The notes under the pieces were generated by a model, which did no database searches, was not told the DNA's origin, and worked only from the letters and a program-made list of their open reading frames with translations. 64,000 nt of DNA, taken from the NCBI RefSeq assembly GCF_014192375.1, contig NZ_JACHXV010000001.1, positions 62,001 through 126,000 on the forward strand, in the 5' to 3' direction. Source of the DNA: Endobacter medicaginis. Its GTDB lineage: Bacteria; Pseudomonadota; Alphaproteobacteria; Acetobacterales; Acetobacteraceae. Numbering within the stretch: position 1 is the first letter of the stretch; every line of letters starts with the position of its first letter. Of the stretch, positions 20,178-29,163 are shown piece after piece. The position numbers were made by a program, and so were the translations under genes.

Positions 20178-20633
20178 ATGCCCCAGCTGTCCCTGCACTC
20201 ACCGATCGGCCCGCTGACCCTGTCCGAGGAAGACGGCATGATCGTCGCCCTCGATACCGGCTGGGGGCGTGATCAGACGCGAAGCGCCTTGTTGCGCACC
20301 GCGGCGGACCAGCTCCAGGCCTATTTCGACGGTCGGCTGCAACGCTTCGACCTGCCGCTGGCCCCGATCGGCACCGTTTATCGCCGCCGGGTCTGGCAGC
20401 ATCTGCGCGACATCCCGTTCGGCCACACCCTGACCTATGCCGGGCTCGCCGCCCGCGCCGGCGGCGTGGCCCGCTCGATCGGCCAGGCGCTGGGCGCCAA
20501 TCCCGTGCCGATCCTCATCCCCTGCCATCGCGTCCTGGCGGCGCGTGGGCTGGGAGGGTTCTCGATGGAGGGTGGCGACGAGACCAAGCGCTATCTGCTG
20601 AGGCTCGAAGGCGTCAGCCTCGATCATCTCTGA
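20178..20633 (+). CDS. ogt: Methylated-DNA--[protein]-cysteine S-methyltransferase
   Basis: 151 residues. The active-site motif is LIPCHRVLA (nucleophile Cys) preceded by GQALGANPVP, with the winged-helix DNA-binding part RRRVWQHLRDIPFGHTLTYAGLA. It transfers a methyl group from O6-methylguanine or O4-methylthymine to itself in a suicide repair reaction. There is no AdaA-like domain, so this is the Ogt class. The last 20 bases overlap tail-to-tail with the convergent membrane-protein gene. Confidence 0.93.
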   Translation: MPQLSLHSPIGPLTLSEEDGMIVALDTGWGRDQTRSALLRTAADQLQAYFDGRLQRFDLPLAPIGTVYRRRVWQHLRDIPFGHTLTYAGLAARAGGVARSIGQALGANPVPILIPCHRVLAARGLGGFSMEGGDETKRYLLRLEGVSLDHL

Positions 20634-21066
20634 ACGGATCCGGCAGGGGCCGTCCGTCACGACGGCGTCCGAGCAGACGGGCGGTCATGCCGAGCGACGC
20701 GATCAGCGCCAGAAGAAACGCGCCCGCCCAGCGAAGCCCGTCACCGCCCTCGTCCGATCCTCCCGGCACCGCCACCAGCAGCACGAACACCAGCCCGACC
20801 ATGAAGAGCGGACGTCCCACCCGCAGGCGGTCGCGCGATGCCAGCCCGCACAGCCCGACGAACACCACGATCAGCGCGATTGCGAACGCACGCAGCACCG
20901 ACAGGCTGGTCGGCCCGAGTCCCGACACGATTTGCCGCATCGCCTCGGCCCAGCCGGCGAGCATGGTGCCCAGTCCCGCCGGCCCGATCAGGATCAGCAG
21001 CAGGGCGAGCACCGCCCCCGTTGCCCAGATTGCCCAGATACCGCTCCTGCCCATCGCCCCCGCCAT
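20614..21066 (-). CDS. Small hydrophobic membrane protein, unknown
   Basis: 150 residues with four likely membrane segments (WAIWATGAVLALLLILIG, FAIALIVVFVGLCGL, PLFMVGLVFVLLVAVPG, WAGAFLLALIASLGM) and a basic tail RLLGRRRDGRPLPDPF. No family is recognised. It follows the rhamnose-linked glycosyltransferase by 13 bases on the same strand, so it is probably the last gene of the rml operon and could serve cell-surface polysaccharide assembly (inference). Its 3' end overlaps the ogt gene by 20 bases. A second Met at codon 5 is an alternative start. Confidence 0.65.
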   Translation of the reverse strand: MAGAMGRSGIWAIWATGAVLALLLILIGPAGLGTMLAGWAEAMRQIVSGLGPTSLSVLRAFAIALIVVFVGLCGLASRDRLRVGRPLFMVGLVFVLLVAVPGGSDEGGDGLRWAGAFLLALIASLGMTARLLGRRRDGRPLPDPFRDDRG

Positions 21067-21079
21067 CGCAACGCCCGTC

Positions 21080-21985
21080 TCACCCGAGCACGAACCACAG
21101 CCTGAACAGCAGCGTCTCGGAGCGGGTCCGCCGGCGCAGCCGTGGCCGCCGGGCCAGGGTCAGGATCCGTGACAGCCGCCCTCGCCGCAGGCTGCGCGAC
21201 AGTCGCATGACGATGCGGCCGGACGAGGCATCGAGCAAGGCCCTATGCGCGACCAGTGCCTCCACATGCACCCTGAACGTGGTCATGAACGCCCCCGGGC
21301 CGCGGCGCAGGGCGGCGATGGCGCGTCTCAGCCACGATGATGGTGCGCCCACTGCATTGTCGGGATGCTGCCGATACAGCACGACCGGTTCCGGATCGAC
21401 CACCATCCGCCCGCCCGCGGCGGTGACGATCAGATAGGCCCACCAGTCATGCAGCGTGCCGAGCGGTGGCCGGGTGCGTCGCAGCAGAGCCACCGCGGCA
21501 GGATTGAGGGCCACGGTACAGCCGGTGGCGACGTTCTGGGTCAGCGCGTCGGGGAAACCCGGCAGGTCGCCGTAATCCGGCGACAGGCCGAGATCGCGCA
21601 GCTGTGCATCGACCAGGCGCTGGCGTGCGCAATACAGGGCCGGCACGTCGGGGTCGACCTCACCGAGTGCTGCCACCGCGCGCGCCAGCTTGTCAGCCAG
21701 CCAGACATCGTCCTGATCTGCAAACGCGACGATCGCCCCCTCGGCTTCGGCGCGCGCGGCGGCGTGACACAGCAGCGCCCAGAAGGAGGCGGTGATGCCC
21801 AGGTGGCGGCCGTCGGTGCGGTCGGTCGCGTCGATCCGTGCGGCGTCGACGAAGGCACGCACCCGGTGCCGACTGTCATCGGACGAGCCATCATCGCGCC
21901 AGATCAGGCTCCAGCTCCGATGGCTCTGGTCGACGAGCGATTCGAGCTGGGCGTCGAGGAAACGCGCCCCGTCATACGTCGACAA
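21080..21985 (-). CDS. Family 2 glycosyltransferase, probably rhamnosyltransferase
   Basis: 301 residues. GT-A fold: the start STYDGARFLDAQLESLVDQS, nucleotide-binding WRDDGSSDDS, and the metal-binding AFADQDDVWL (DxD-like). It resembles GT2 rhamnosyltransferases that add rhamnose to surface glycans, and it sits directly after rmlD (41 bases), which supplies dTDP-rhamnose. The TTG at 21985 is the first usable start; codons before it (VIVL) complete the first beta-strand of the fold but have no ATG, GTG or TTG upstream, so the true start may be an unusual codon. The C-terminus is strongly basic. Confidence 0.85.
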   Translation of the reverse strand: MSTYDGARFLDAQLESLVDQSHRSWSLIWRDDGSSDDSRHRVRAFVDAARIDATDRTDGRHLGITASFWALLCHAAARAEAEGAIVAFADQDDVWLADKLARAVAALGEVDPDVPALYCARQRLVDAQLRDLGLSPDYGDLPGFPDALTQNVATGCTVALNPAAVALLRRTRPPLGTLHDWWAYLIVTAAGGRMVVDPEPVVLYRQHPDNAVGAPSSWLRRAIAALRRGPGAFMTTFRVHVEALVAHRALLDASSGRIVMRLSRSLRRGRLSRILTLARRPRLRRRTRSETLLFRLWFVLG

Positions 21986-22026
21986 CAGGACGATGACGGG
22001 GCGGGTCGCGTGCGAGGGGCTTGAGT

Positions 22027-22947
22027 CTATGATCCGGCGGTCTCGGTGAGCAGCCGGTCGACGGTGTGCCTGAGGCTGTCGCGCCAGGGCGGCAGCCGCA
22101 CGCCGAAGACCGTGGCGAGCTTGGTGGTATCGAGGCGTGAGTCGGCGGGGCGCTTCGCCGGCGTCGGCCAGTCCTCGGTGCGGATCGCGATCACCTCGGG
22201 CATCGGCCGGCCATGGGTCGCGGCCTGTTCGAGAGCGGCGACGGCCAGGCCGTGCCAGGTCGTTTCGCCGGTACCGACGGCGTGATAGATGCCGCCATAA
22301 TGCGGCCGGAGGCCGTCGCGCTCGATCAGGGCGATGATCGCCGCGATCGCGTCGGCGAGATCGTCCGACGAGGTCGGATTGCCGCGCTGGTCGCCGACCA
22401 CGCGCAGGGTCGGGTTCTTGGCCCCGGCATTGAGCATCGTGCGCACGAAATTCTTGCCCGAAGCCGAATAGACCCAGGCTGTGCGCAGGATGATGCTGTC
22501 CGGATGGGCCGCCAGCACCGCCTGCTCGCCCTCGGCCTTGGTGCGACCATAGACCCCGGTCGGGCAGGTCGGATCGCTTTCCAGGTAGGGCTCACCCTTG
22601 TCGCCGTCGAAGACGTAGTCGGTGGAAACATGGATGAACGGGATGCCGTCTCGCGCGCAGAGCCGCGCGAGTTCGGCCGGGCCGTGATGGTTGGCGCGTG
22701 CGGCGCCCTCGGTCTCGGTCTCGGCGAGATCGACCGCCGTCCAGGCCGCGGCGTTGACTACCGCCACCGGCCTGACCTTGTCGAACACCGCCGCGAGTCC
22801 CTCCGGTCGGTCGAGATCGGCCTCGGGGCGGCCGATTGTCACGATCCGCGGACCACCGCGCGCCGCCAGCGACTGCGCGAGTTGCCCGTTGACGCCGATC
22901 ACCAGGATCGGGCCGCCCTCGCCAAGCGGGGATACGGGCGCGCTCAC
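22027..22947 (-). CDS. rmlD: dTDP-4-dehydrorhamnose reductase
   Basis: 306 residues. Short-chain dehydrogenase fold with ILVIGVNGQLAQSL (NADPH site), VSTDYVFDG, and catalytic YGRTKAEGE (YxxxK). A late WPTPAKRPADSRLD is typical of RmlD. It makes dTDP-L-rhamnose in the last step of the pathway. The GTG start at 22947 overlaps the rmlC stop (GTGA); the longer reading upstream is only the rmlC shadow. Confidence 0.95.
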   Translation of the reverse strand: MSAPVSPLGEGGPILVIGVNGQLAQSLAARGGPRIVTIGRPEADLDRPEGLAAVFDKVRPVAVVNAAAWTAVDLAETETEGAARANHHGPAELARLCARDGIPFIHVSTDYVFDGDKGEPYLESDPTCPTGVYGRTKAEGEQAVLAAHPDSIILRTAWVYSASGKNFVRTMLNAGAKNPTLRVVGDQRGNPTSSDDLADAIAAIIALIERDGLRPHYGGIYHAVGTGETTWHGLAVAALEQAATHGRPMPEVIAIRTEDWPTPAKRPADSRLDTTKLATVFGVRLPPWRDSLRHTVDRLLTETAGS

Positions 22948-23501
22948 AGCGAGAACCAGCCATGCGCGGCCGAAAACGGCGGTGCGACCTGGTCCTTGTC
23001 CGACAGCACTGCCTCGGTACCGCCGAGCGGCCATTCGATGCCGATCTCGGGGTCGTTCCAGATCACCGCGCGCTCGCAGTCCTTGGCATAGACATCGGTG
23101 CATTTGTACTGCACCTCGGCGTTCTCGGTCAGGGTCTGGAACCCGTGCAGGAAGCCCGGCGGCACCCAGATCTGGGTCCAGTTCTCCTCCGAGATCTCCG
23201 CGCCCACCCATTTGCCGTAGGTCGGCGAGCCGACGCGGGCGTCCACGGCGACGTCGAAGATCGCACCGCGGGTGCAGCGCACCAGCTTGCCCTGCGCATG
23301 CGGCGCAAGCTGGCAGTGCAGTCCACGCACCACGCCCTTCTGCTTGGACAGGCTCTGATTGTCCTGCACGAAGGGAATGGTGATGCCCGCCTCGGTGAAG
23401 CGCGGGCCGTTATAGGTTTCCGAGAAGAAGCCTCGCGCGTCGCCGAAGCGCGGCGGGGTGACGAGGATGACGTCGGGAATGGCCAGTCGTTCGATCTTCA
23501 T
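22944..23501 (-). CDS. rmlC: dTDP-4-dehydrorhamnose 3,5-epimerase
   Basis: 185 residues, cupin fold. Signatures: FGDARGFFSETYN, VVRGLHCQLAPHAQGKLVRC with the catalytic His, VDARVGSPTYGKWVG, and IWVPPGFLHGFQTL. It epimerises C3 and C5 of dTDP-4-keto-6-deoxyglucose. The position between rmlA and rmlD, with a 4-base overlap into rmlD, matches the operon. The 45-base gap to rmlA shows no obvious terminator. Confidence 0.96.
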   Translation of the reverse strand: MKIERLAIPDVILVTPPRFGDARGFFSETYNGPRFTEAGITIPFVQDNQSLSKQKGVVRGLHCQLAPHAQGKLVRCTRGAIFDVAVDARVGSPTYGKWVGAEISEENWTQIWVPPGFLHGFQTLTENAEVQYKCTDVYAKDCERAVIWNDPEIGIEWPLGGTEAVLSDKDQVAPPFSAAHGWFSL

Positions 23502-23546
23502 CGCACAGGGTCTTCCTTGATCGATGTCGCCGGTGAGGGCGCAGGG

Positions 23547-24446
23547 TCAGTGCGAGCCGTCCGCGACCTCGAGCAGCATCCGTCCGAGATCGGTTTTCTT
23601 GAGCTTCTCGGCGAGGCTGCGAAGCTGCGCGGCGTCGATGAACCCCATACGGAACGCCGCCTCCTCCGGGCTGCCGACCAGCAGGCCCTGGCGCGACTGG
23701 ATGGTCTGCACGAAGGTGCCGGCCTGCATCAGGCTGTCGGGCAATCCGGCATCGAGCCACGCGCAGCCCCGGCCGAGCCGGTCGACATGCAGCGTGCCCT
23801 CCTCGAGGTAGATCGCGTTGAGATCGGTGATCTCCAGCTCGCCGCGCGGCGACGGCTTGATCTGCTTGGCCAGTTCGCCGACACGGCTGTCGTAGAAATA
23901 CAGGCCCGTGATCGCCCAGTTCGATGTCGGGTTGGCCGGTTTCTCGACCACCTCGATCGCACGTCCGTTCTCGTCGAACGCCACCACGCCGTAGCGCTCC
24001 GGATCGCGCACCTGATAGGCGAACACCGTCGCCCCCTCGGGCCGTTTTGCAGCCGCGCGCAGCAGCACGCCGAGATGGTCGGCGAAGATCAGGTTGTCAC
24101 CCAGCGCGAGCGCGCATGGATGCCCGTCGAGCCAGTCGCCGGCGATGAGGAATGCCTGCGCGAGGCCGTCGGGGCTGGGCTGCTCGCGATAGGTGAAACT
24201 GCAGCCGAATTTCGAGCCATCGCCGAGCAGACGCTCGAACTGCGGCAGGTCGACCGGTGTGGAGATGATCATGATCTCACGGATGCCGGCGAGCATCAGC
24301 GTCGTCAGCGGATAGTAGATCATCGGCTTGTCGTAGACCGGCAGCAACTGCTTGGAAGCCGCCAGCGTCATCGGATGCAGGCGCGTGCCGGACCCGCCGG
24401 CGAGAAGGATGCCCTTCATGCCGGTCGCCTGGGACTTGTCGGTCAT
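23547..24446 (-). CDS. rmlA: Glucose-1-phosphate thymidylyltransferase
   Basis: 299 residues. Nucleotidyltransferase signature [20 protein letters not shown], then [20 protein letters not shown] and the metal-binding ALGDNLIF. It makes dTDP-glucose from glucose-1-phosphate and dTTP. Typical RmlA lengths are 290-300. The ATG at 24446 overlaps the rmlB stop (ATGA), which supports this start; an inner Met (24419, MKGILLAGG) would fit the family N-terminus equally well. Confidence 0.95.
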   Translation of the reverse strand: MTDKSQATGMKGILLAGGSGTRLHPMTLAASKQLLPVYDKPMIYYPLTTLMLAGIREIMIISTPVDLPQFERLLGDGSKFGCSFTYREQPSPDGLAQAFLIAGDWLDGHPCALALGDNLIFADHLGVLLRAAAKRPEGATVFAYQVRDPERYGVVAFDENGRAIEVVEKPANPTSNWAITGLYFYDSRVGELAKQIKPSPRGELEITDLNAIYLEEGTLHVDRLGRGCAWLDAGLPDSLMQAGTFVQTIQSRQGLLVGSPEEAAFRMGFIDAAQLRSLAEKLKKTDLGRMLLEVADGSH

Positions 24447-25519
24447 GCCGCCTCTCCGGTCTTCGCGGGCGAGGTGCCGAGGCGCTGGCCGGTGTAGCGG
24501 CCCGAACGGATCGCCTGCCACCAGTCCTCGTGGTCGAGATACCACTGCACGGTGCGGCGGATGCCGCGCTCGAAATCGTGCCTGGCTTTCCAGCCGAGGC
24601 TTTCCTCGGCATGGCTCGCATCGATCTCGTAGCGGAAATCATGTCCCGGACGATCGGTGACGTAGGTGATCAGACGCTCGCGCGGGCCGGCCGGATCGGG
24701 TCGCAGCTCGTCGAGGACGCGGCAGATCGTTGTCACGACTTCGAGGTTGCTGCGCGGCTGACGCGCACCGATCGCGTAGGTCTCGCCCGGCTTGCCCTGC
24801 TCGACCGCCTTGACCAGCGCCTCGGCGTGATCCTCGACGAACAGCCAGTCGCGCTTGTTGGAGCCGTCGCCGTAGATCGGCAGGGGCTTGCCCTCGATTG
24901 CATTGATCGTGACCAGCGGGATCAGCTTCTCGGGGAAGTGCCACGGACCGTAGTTGTTGGTCGTGTTGGTCACGAAAGCCGGCAGATGGTAGGTGTGATA
25001 CCAAGCCCGCACCAGATGGTCCGACGCCGCCTTGGACGCGGAATACGGACTGCGCGGATCATAGGGCGTGGTCTCGGTGAACGGCGGATCGCCATCCTCG
25101 AGCGCACCGAACACCTCGTCGGTGGAGATGTGGTGGAAGCGGAACGCCGCCTTGCCCGCCTCGTCGAGACCCGACCAGTACTGGCGTGCCGTATCGAGCA
25201 GCACGAAGGTGCCGATCACGTTCGTCTGCACGAACACGCCGGGGCCGTCGATCGAGCGGTCGACATGGCTTTCGGCGGCGAGATGCATCACCGCATCTGG
25301 TTTGTGTGTGGCGAACACCTCGGCCATCGTGGCTGCGTCGGTGATGTTGGCCTTGACCAGTGTATGACGCGGGTCGTTCAGTGCTTCTTCAAGCGCGTCC
25401 TCGGACGCGGCGTAGGTCATTGCATCGATGTTGACGACGCTGTGGCCCGTGGTGCGTATCAGGTGGCGGACGACCGCCGATCCGATGAATCCGCAGCCGC
25501 CGGTCAGAAGAATTCGCAT
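24443..25519 (-). CDS. rmlB: dTDP-glucose 4,6-dehydratase
   Basis: 358 residues, extended SDR fold: [20 protein letters not shown] (NAD site), [23 protein letters not shown], and catalytic [14 protein letters not shown]. It dehydrates dTDP-glucose to dTDP-4-keto-6-deoxyglucose. It is the first gene of rmlB-rmlA-rmlC-rmlD-GT2. The start at 25519 is fixed by the NAD-binding strand; an in-frame upstream extension of 45 residues lacks conservation and overlaps the divergent promoter region. Confidence 0.96.
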   Translation of the reverse strand: MRILLTGGCGFIGSAVVRHLIRTTGHSVVNIDAMTYAASEDALEEALNDPRHTLVKANITDAATMAEVFATHKPDAVMHLAAESHVDRSIDGPGVFVQTNVIGTFVLLDTARQYWSGLDEAGKAAFRFHHISTDEVFGALEDGDPPFTETTPYDPRSPYSASKAASDHLVRAWYHTYHLPAFVTNTTNNYGPWHFPEKLIPLVTINAIEGKPLPIYGDGSNKRDWLFVEDHAEALVKAVEQGKPGETYAIGARQPRSNLEVVTTICRVLDELRPDPAGPRERLITYVTDRPGHDFRYEIDASHAEESLGWKARHDFERGIRRTVQWYLDHEDWWQAIRSGRYTGQRLGTSPAKTGEAA

Positions 25520-25613
25520 CCCTGGCCTCATCTCGAAATTGCAAGGAACCGGTCGCTCACAAACCGGTGTAGCGTCAACTTGACAGCACTCCCAGTCGTC
25601 CGCAACTGGGGCG

Positions 25614-26300
25614 ATGTCCGAAAAAGCCGACACATCCGCACCCGTGACGCGCATCTGGCTGGTCCGCCATGCGATCGTCGAGCAGAACGCGCGGGCAACA
25701 CTTTATGGAATCCAGGATGTTGCCCTGTGCCCCGACAGCCTGGTCGCGGAAGCGCCGCGCTACCGCGCACTCGCGTCATGGTTGCCGCAGGGTGCCAGAT
25801 GGCTCGTCACACCCCTGACGCGAACCCGTCGTACCGCCGCCGCCATCGCCGCGCAGGCACGCCAGCTCGGTATCGCCGTGCCGGAGCCGATCGTCGAACC
25901 CGGGCTGATCGAGCAGGATTTCGGCGACTGGCAGGGGCTCGATGCGGTCGCGCTGCCGCCGAGGCTCAGCCTGCTGCCGCACGGGTTCTGGCCGGTCGAT
26001 CCGGCCGAGGTCCCGCCCGGCGGCGAGAGTTTCGAACAGATGTGCGGCCGTGTCGGCGACACGATCGAGCGCCTGGTGACGCAGCATGCGGGCGCGGAGA
26101 TCGTCGCCGTCAGCCATGGCGGTGCGATCCGCGCGGCGTGTGCGCACGCGCTCGGCTGCACGGCGCGTTCGGCGCTGCATCTGGCGATCCAGAACCTGTC
26201 GGTGACGATCCTCGAACATCGCCCGCGGGGCTGGCGCGTGCTCTGCATCAACGAGATCGCCGGTCCGGACGTTACCGGCCGGCAGATGACCGATTACTGA
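25614..26300 (+). CDS. Histidine phosphatase superfamily protein
   Basis: 228 residues. The catalytic motif [12 protein letters not shown] (RHA rather than RHG, still with the phospho-acceptor histidine), the Arg of [13 protein letters not shown], the acid [11 protein letters not shown], and the second histidine [12 protein letters not shown] match phosphoglycerate-mutase-like phosphatases. The start at 25614 leaves about 95 bases to the divergent rmlB gene. The substrate cannot be told from sequence; members dephosphorylate sugars, alpha-ribazole phosphate or proteins. Confidence 0.85.
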   Translation: MSEKADTSAPVTRIWLVRHAIVEQNARATLYGIQDVALCPDSLVAEAPRYRALASWLPQGARWLVTPLTRTRRTAAAIAAQARQLGIAVPEPIVEPGLIEQDFGDWQGLDAVALPPRLSLLPHGFWPVDPAEVPPGGESFEQMCGRVGDTIERLVTQHAGAEIVAVSHGGAIRAACAHALGCTARSALHLAIQNLSVTILEHRPRGWRVLCINEIAGPDVTGRQMTDY

Positions 26301-26303
26301 TCC

Positions 26304-27287
26304 TTACCGATCCGACGCGTCGGCCTGTTGCCGCGACAGTTCCAGTGCCCGCGCATACACCACGCGCCTCGGCAGGCCGCTGGCCGTCGCGGCGAGGCCG
26401 GCGGCGTCCTTGACCGAATGTGTTCCGAGCAACCGACGCAGCTCGTCGTCGAGGGCCGCGGCCGGGGTCTGCGCCGTCTCCGCCGGCGGCCCGAGCAGCA
26501 CGGTGATCTCGCCGCGGGCGGGGTGGGCGGCATAATGCGCGGCCAGCGCACCCGCCGTGTCGCGCCTGAGCTCCTCGAAACGCTTGGTGAGCTCGCGTGC
26601 CACCACCGCCTCGCGCGTCGCGCCGAACACGGCGGCGAGATCGGCCAGCATGCCGTCGAGCCGGTGCGGCGCCTCGTGCCAGATCAGCGTCGCCCGCAGC
26701 CCTGCCTGCTCGGCGGCCAGCAGGACGGCGAAGGCCTCGCGCCGCGCGGCGGCGCGGGGTGGCGCGAAACCGGCGAACAGATAGGGGTGCGGCGGCAGTC
26801 CCGAGAGGGTGAGGGCGACCAGGGCCGCGTTTGCGCCCGGGGCCGCGCTCACCGTCAGCCCGGCCTCGATCGCCGCCCGCACCAGCCGATAGCCCGGATC
26901 CGACACCAGCGGCGTGCCGGCATCCGAGACCAGCGCGAACCGCGTCCCGGCCCGCATCGCATCCACCAGAGCGGCACTGCGGGCGGCCTCGTTGTGGTCG
27001 TGCAGGGGCTGCATCGGCCGCTGGATGCCGAGATGCAGCAGCAGCCGCGCGGTCATGCGCGTGTCCTCGCACAGGATCGCATCCGCCTGGGCCAGCAGCC
27101 TCGCCGCCCGGACCGTGATGTCGCCGAGATTGCCGATCGGGGTGGCAACAAGTATCAGCGAAGCCGACCCCCAGTCGGATTTGGGTTCGGGTTCGGATCT
27201 TGACCCGGCTCGGTCCGCTCCGTCGCGGCACATGTCCGCCGCCACGACGGCCTCATCGGAGGATTCGGATGCTTCATCGTTCATCAC
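26304..27287 (-). CDS. rsmI: 16S rRNA (cytidine1402-2'-O)-methyltransferase
   Basis: 327 residues. The signature is ILVATPIGNLGDITVRAARLL, then CEDTRMTARLLLHLG, LVSDAGTPLVSDPGYRLVRAA and SAAPGANAALVALTLSGLP, typical of the tetrapyrrole-methylase-like RsmI fold. It 2'-O-methylates C1402. The first ~40 residues are acidic and unconserved, and the first 19 bases overlap the divergent LppC-like gene, so initiation at an inner Met (27233) is also plausible. The converging phosphatase gene ends three bases away. Confidence 0.92.
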   Translation of the reverse strand: MMNDEASESSDEAVVAADMCRDGADRAGSRSEPEPKSDWGSASLILVATPIGNLGDITVRAARLLAQADAILCEDTRMTARLLLHLGIQRPMQPLHDHNEAARSAALVDAMRAGTRFALVSDAGTPLVSDPGYRLVRAAIEAGLTVSAAPGANAALVALTLSGLPPHPYLFAGFAPPRAAARREAFAVLLAAEQAGLRATLIWHEAPHRLDGMLADLAAVFGATREAVVARELTKRFEELRRDTAGALAAHYAAHPARGEITVLLGPPAETAQTPAAALDDELRRLLGTHSVKDAAGLAATASGLPRRVVYARALELSRQQADASDR

Positions 27288-28531
27288 CCAAGCCTAGCAC
27301 CGTCCGCCGCCCCGCGCGCCGGGCGCCGGGGCTCGCCGGGATCTGTCTGCTGCCGGCGATGATGCTGTCCGCATGCACCTCCGGTCCGACGGGCCTGTTC
27401 GGCAATGGCGGCGTCGGCGGCCCCGATGCGACCCAGGCCACCGCCCCCACTCCGGCCTCGCGCAAGGTCGCGCTGCTGCTGCCGATGAGCGGGGCGAACG
27501 CCTTTCTCGGCCCGGCGCTGGAGAAGGCGGCCCGGCTCGGCCTCGACCAGCAGCCGGGCGGCCCCGAGATCGTCGTCGAGGACACACGCAGCACCAGCGC
27601 GGGCGCCGCCGAGGCGACCCGCGCGGCGGTCGCCGCCGGCGCGGGCATCATCATCGGGCCGCTCACCGCCGCCGATACCGATGCGGCCGCGCCGATCGCG
27701 CAGGCGGCAGCGATCCCGATGCTCGCGCTGACCTCGGATGTCGGGGAGGCCCGCCCCGGGGTCTGGGTGCTGGGCGTCACCCCCGAACAGCAGGTGGCAA
27801 GGCTCGTCGAGGGGCTGCGCGGCTCCGGCCAGACCCGGATCGGCGCGCTGTTGTCGCAGGATGCGTTCGGCAGCGCGATGGCGGACGGGCTGACCACCGC
27901 GGCGGCCCGCGCGGGCTTGCCGCCGCCGAGGATCGAACGCTACGGAACCGGGTTTTCCGGCATCAATTCAGGCCTGCGCACCGTCTCCGACTATGCGGGC
28001 CGTCATCCGGCGACCGACAAGGGCGCATCGGCGGCCGATGCTGCCGCCGCGCCGTCGCCCGGTCTGCCGATCGACGCGCTGCTGCTGAACGCGACCGGCA
28101 CGCAGCTCCAGGAGGTGATTTCCTGCCTCGCCTTCTACGACCTGCAGCCCGACCACATCCGCATTCTCGGTCCTGGCCTGTGGGGGGCATTCGCGAGCAA
28201 GCTCAAGGCGCTGCCGGGGGCATGGTTCGCGGCTCCCGACCCGTCGGCGCGCACCGGCTACGTGCAGCTCTACCAGGCGCGCTACCACGATTCGCCGCGG
28301 GCGATCACCGACATCGTCTATGATGCGGCCGCCCTGGCCCGCAGCCTGTCGGGTGATGGCTACAGCGCGGCATCGCTCACCCGCGAACAGGGCTTCGCCG
28401 GGGTGGACGGCGTGTTCGGCCTGCGGCCGGACGGGCATGTGCGTCGCGAGCTGGCGATCTTCGAGATCCAGCCCGGCGGCGGCGCAAAAGTGGTGCAGCC
28501 GGCGCCCGGCGTCCTGTCGAACGGGAGCTGA
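27269..28531 (+). CDS. LppC/LpoA-like periplasmic-binding-fold lipoprotein
   Basis: 420 residues. Type II signal LPAMMLSAC (lipobox, Cys at ~37) followed by a low-complexity linker. The rest is a type I periplasmic-binding fold (KVALLLPMSGANAFLGPALEKAARLGL, GIIIGPLTAADTDAAAP), which in LpoA activates penicillin-binding protein 1A. Alphaproteobacteria usually carry this gene divergent from rsmI, as here. Ribosome-binding site GGAGGA at 27258-27263 precedes the ATG at 27269. Confidence 0.88.
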   Translation: MLHRSSPKPSTVRRPARRAPGLAGICLLPAMMLSACTSGPTGLFGNGGVGGPDATQATAPTPASRKVALLLPMSGANAFLGPALEKAARLGLDQQPGGPEIVVEDTRSTSAGAAEATRAAVAAGAGIIIGPLTAADTDAAAPIAQAAAIPMLALTSDVGEARPGVWVLGVTPEQQVARLVEGLRGSGQTRIGALLSQDAFGSAMADGLTTAAARAGLPPPRIERYGTGFSGINSGLRTVSDYAGRHPATDKGASAADAAAAPSPGLPIDALLLNATGTQLQEVISCLAFYDLQPDHIRILGPGLWGAFASKLKALPGAWFAAPDPSARTGYVQLYQARYHDSPRAITDIVYDAAALARSLSGDGYSAASLTREQGFAGVDGVFGLRPDGHVRRELAIFEIQPGGGAKVVQPAPGVLSNGS

Positions 28532-28616
28532 AGCGCTCGCCTGACAGGCTGCCGAAAAATTGGCTGTTGAGGATGGGCGGGCGAATTTTCGTGCGGGAAA
28601 GGCGCCGCTCAGCCGA

Positions 28617-29003
28617 TCAAGCCGCGAAGACCGGCCGCGGCAGCACCGGTCGGATCGCGTTGAGCGCCGCCTCGAAGCTGGAATGGCGGCCGAGCTCGTA
28701 GTTGCGCTGGTGGTCGATCACCGCCCAGCGCAGGCCGAGCGGGCGGATCATGTACGCCGGGTCGGCGCTTTCGCGCACCCAGACCAGCACGTGCTCGACG
28801 GGGTGAGCGGCGACGGCCGAGGCCGGTGCGGAGCCGGTCGCCACCTCGGCGTCGGAGACTCCCATCGGGGCGCTCGCCGCGAGCCAGCGGACGAGGCTCT
28901 CGTGATGACGCGGCAGGAACAGCGCTCGTAGCGGAATGACGTTGTCGCCCGGGGAGCAGGGCTGCACGAAGTCATTTTCGTCCATTATGGCGACCGAAGG
29001 CAT
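28617..29003 (-). CDS. Hypothetical protein, 128 residues
   Basis: No family is recognised. The protein is soluble (no signal or membrane segment) with a conserved-looking core VEHVLVWVRESADPAYMIRPLGLRWAV and a tail rich in Arg and Pro. The first Met gives MPSVAIMDEND; a second Met at codon 7 is an alternative. The 85 bases between the LppC-like gene and this stop show no feature. It starts 160 bases from the 3' end of the acyltransferase gene, so it is probably monocistronic. Confidence 0.6.
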   Translation of the reverse strand: MPSVAIMDENDFVQPCSPGDNVIPLRALFLPRHHESLVRWLAASAPMGVSDAEVATGSAPASAVAAHPVEHVLVWVRESADPAYMIRPLGLRWAVIDHQRNYELGRHSSFEAALNAIRPVLPRPVFAA

Positions 29004-29163
29004 GGGGATCCGACCTGTGCTCGCGATTTCGTGAGTCGAAACCTAAAGCGGCCGTAACCCGGCTGCCAAACGGATTCAGCAGGCCGTCAGGGACCGCACC
29101 GGAAAAGCCCGAGAGCTGTGACCTTTTTGCAAGGATTGGTTACGTATATGATACGCCCTGTTT

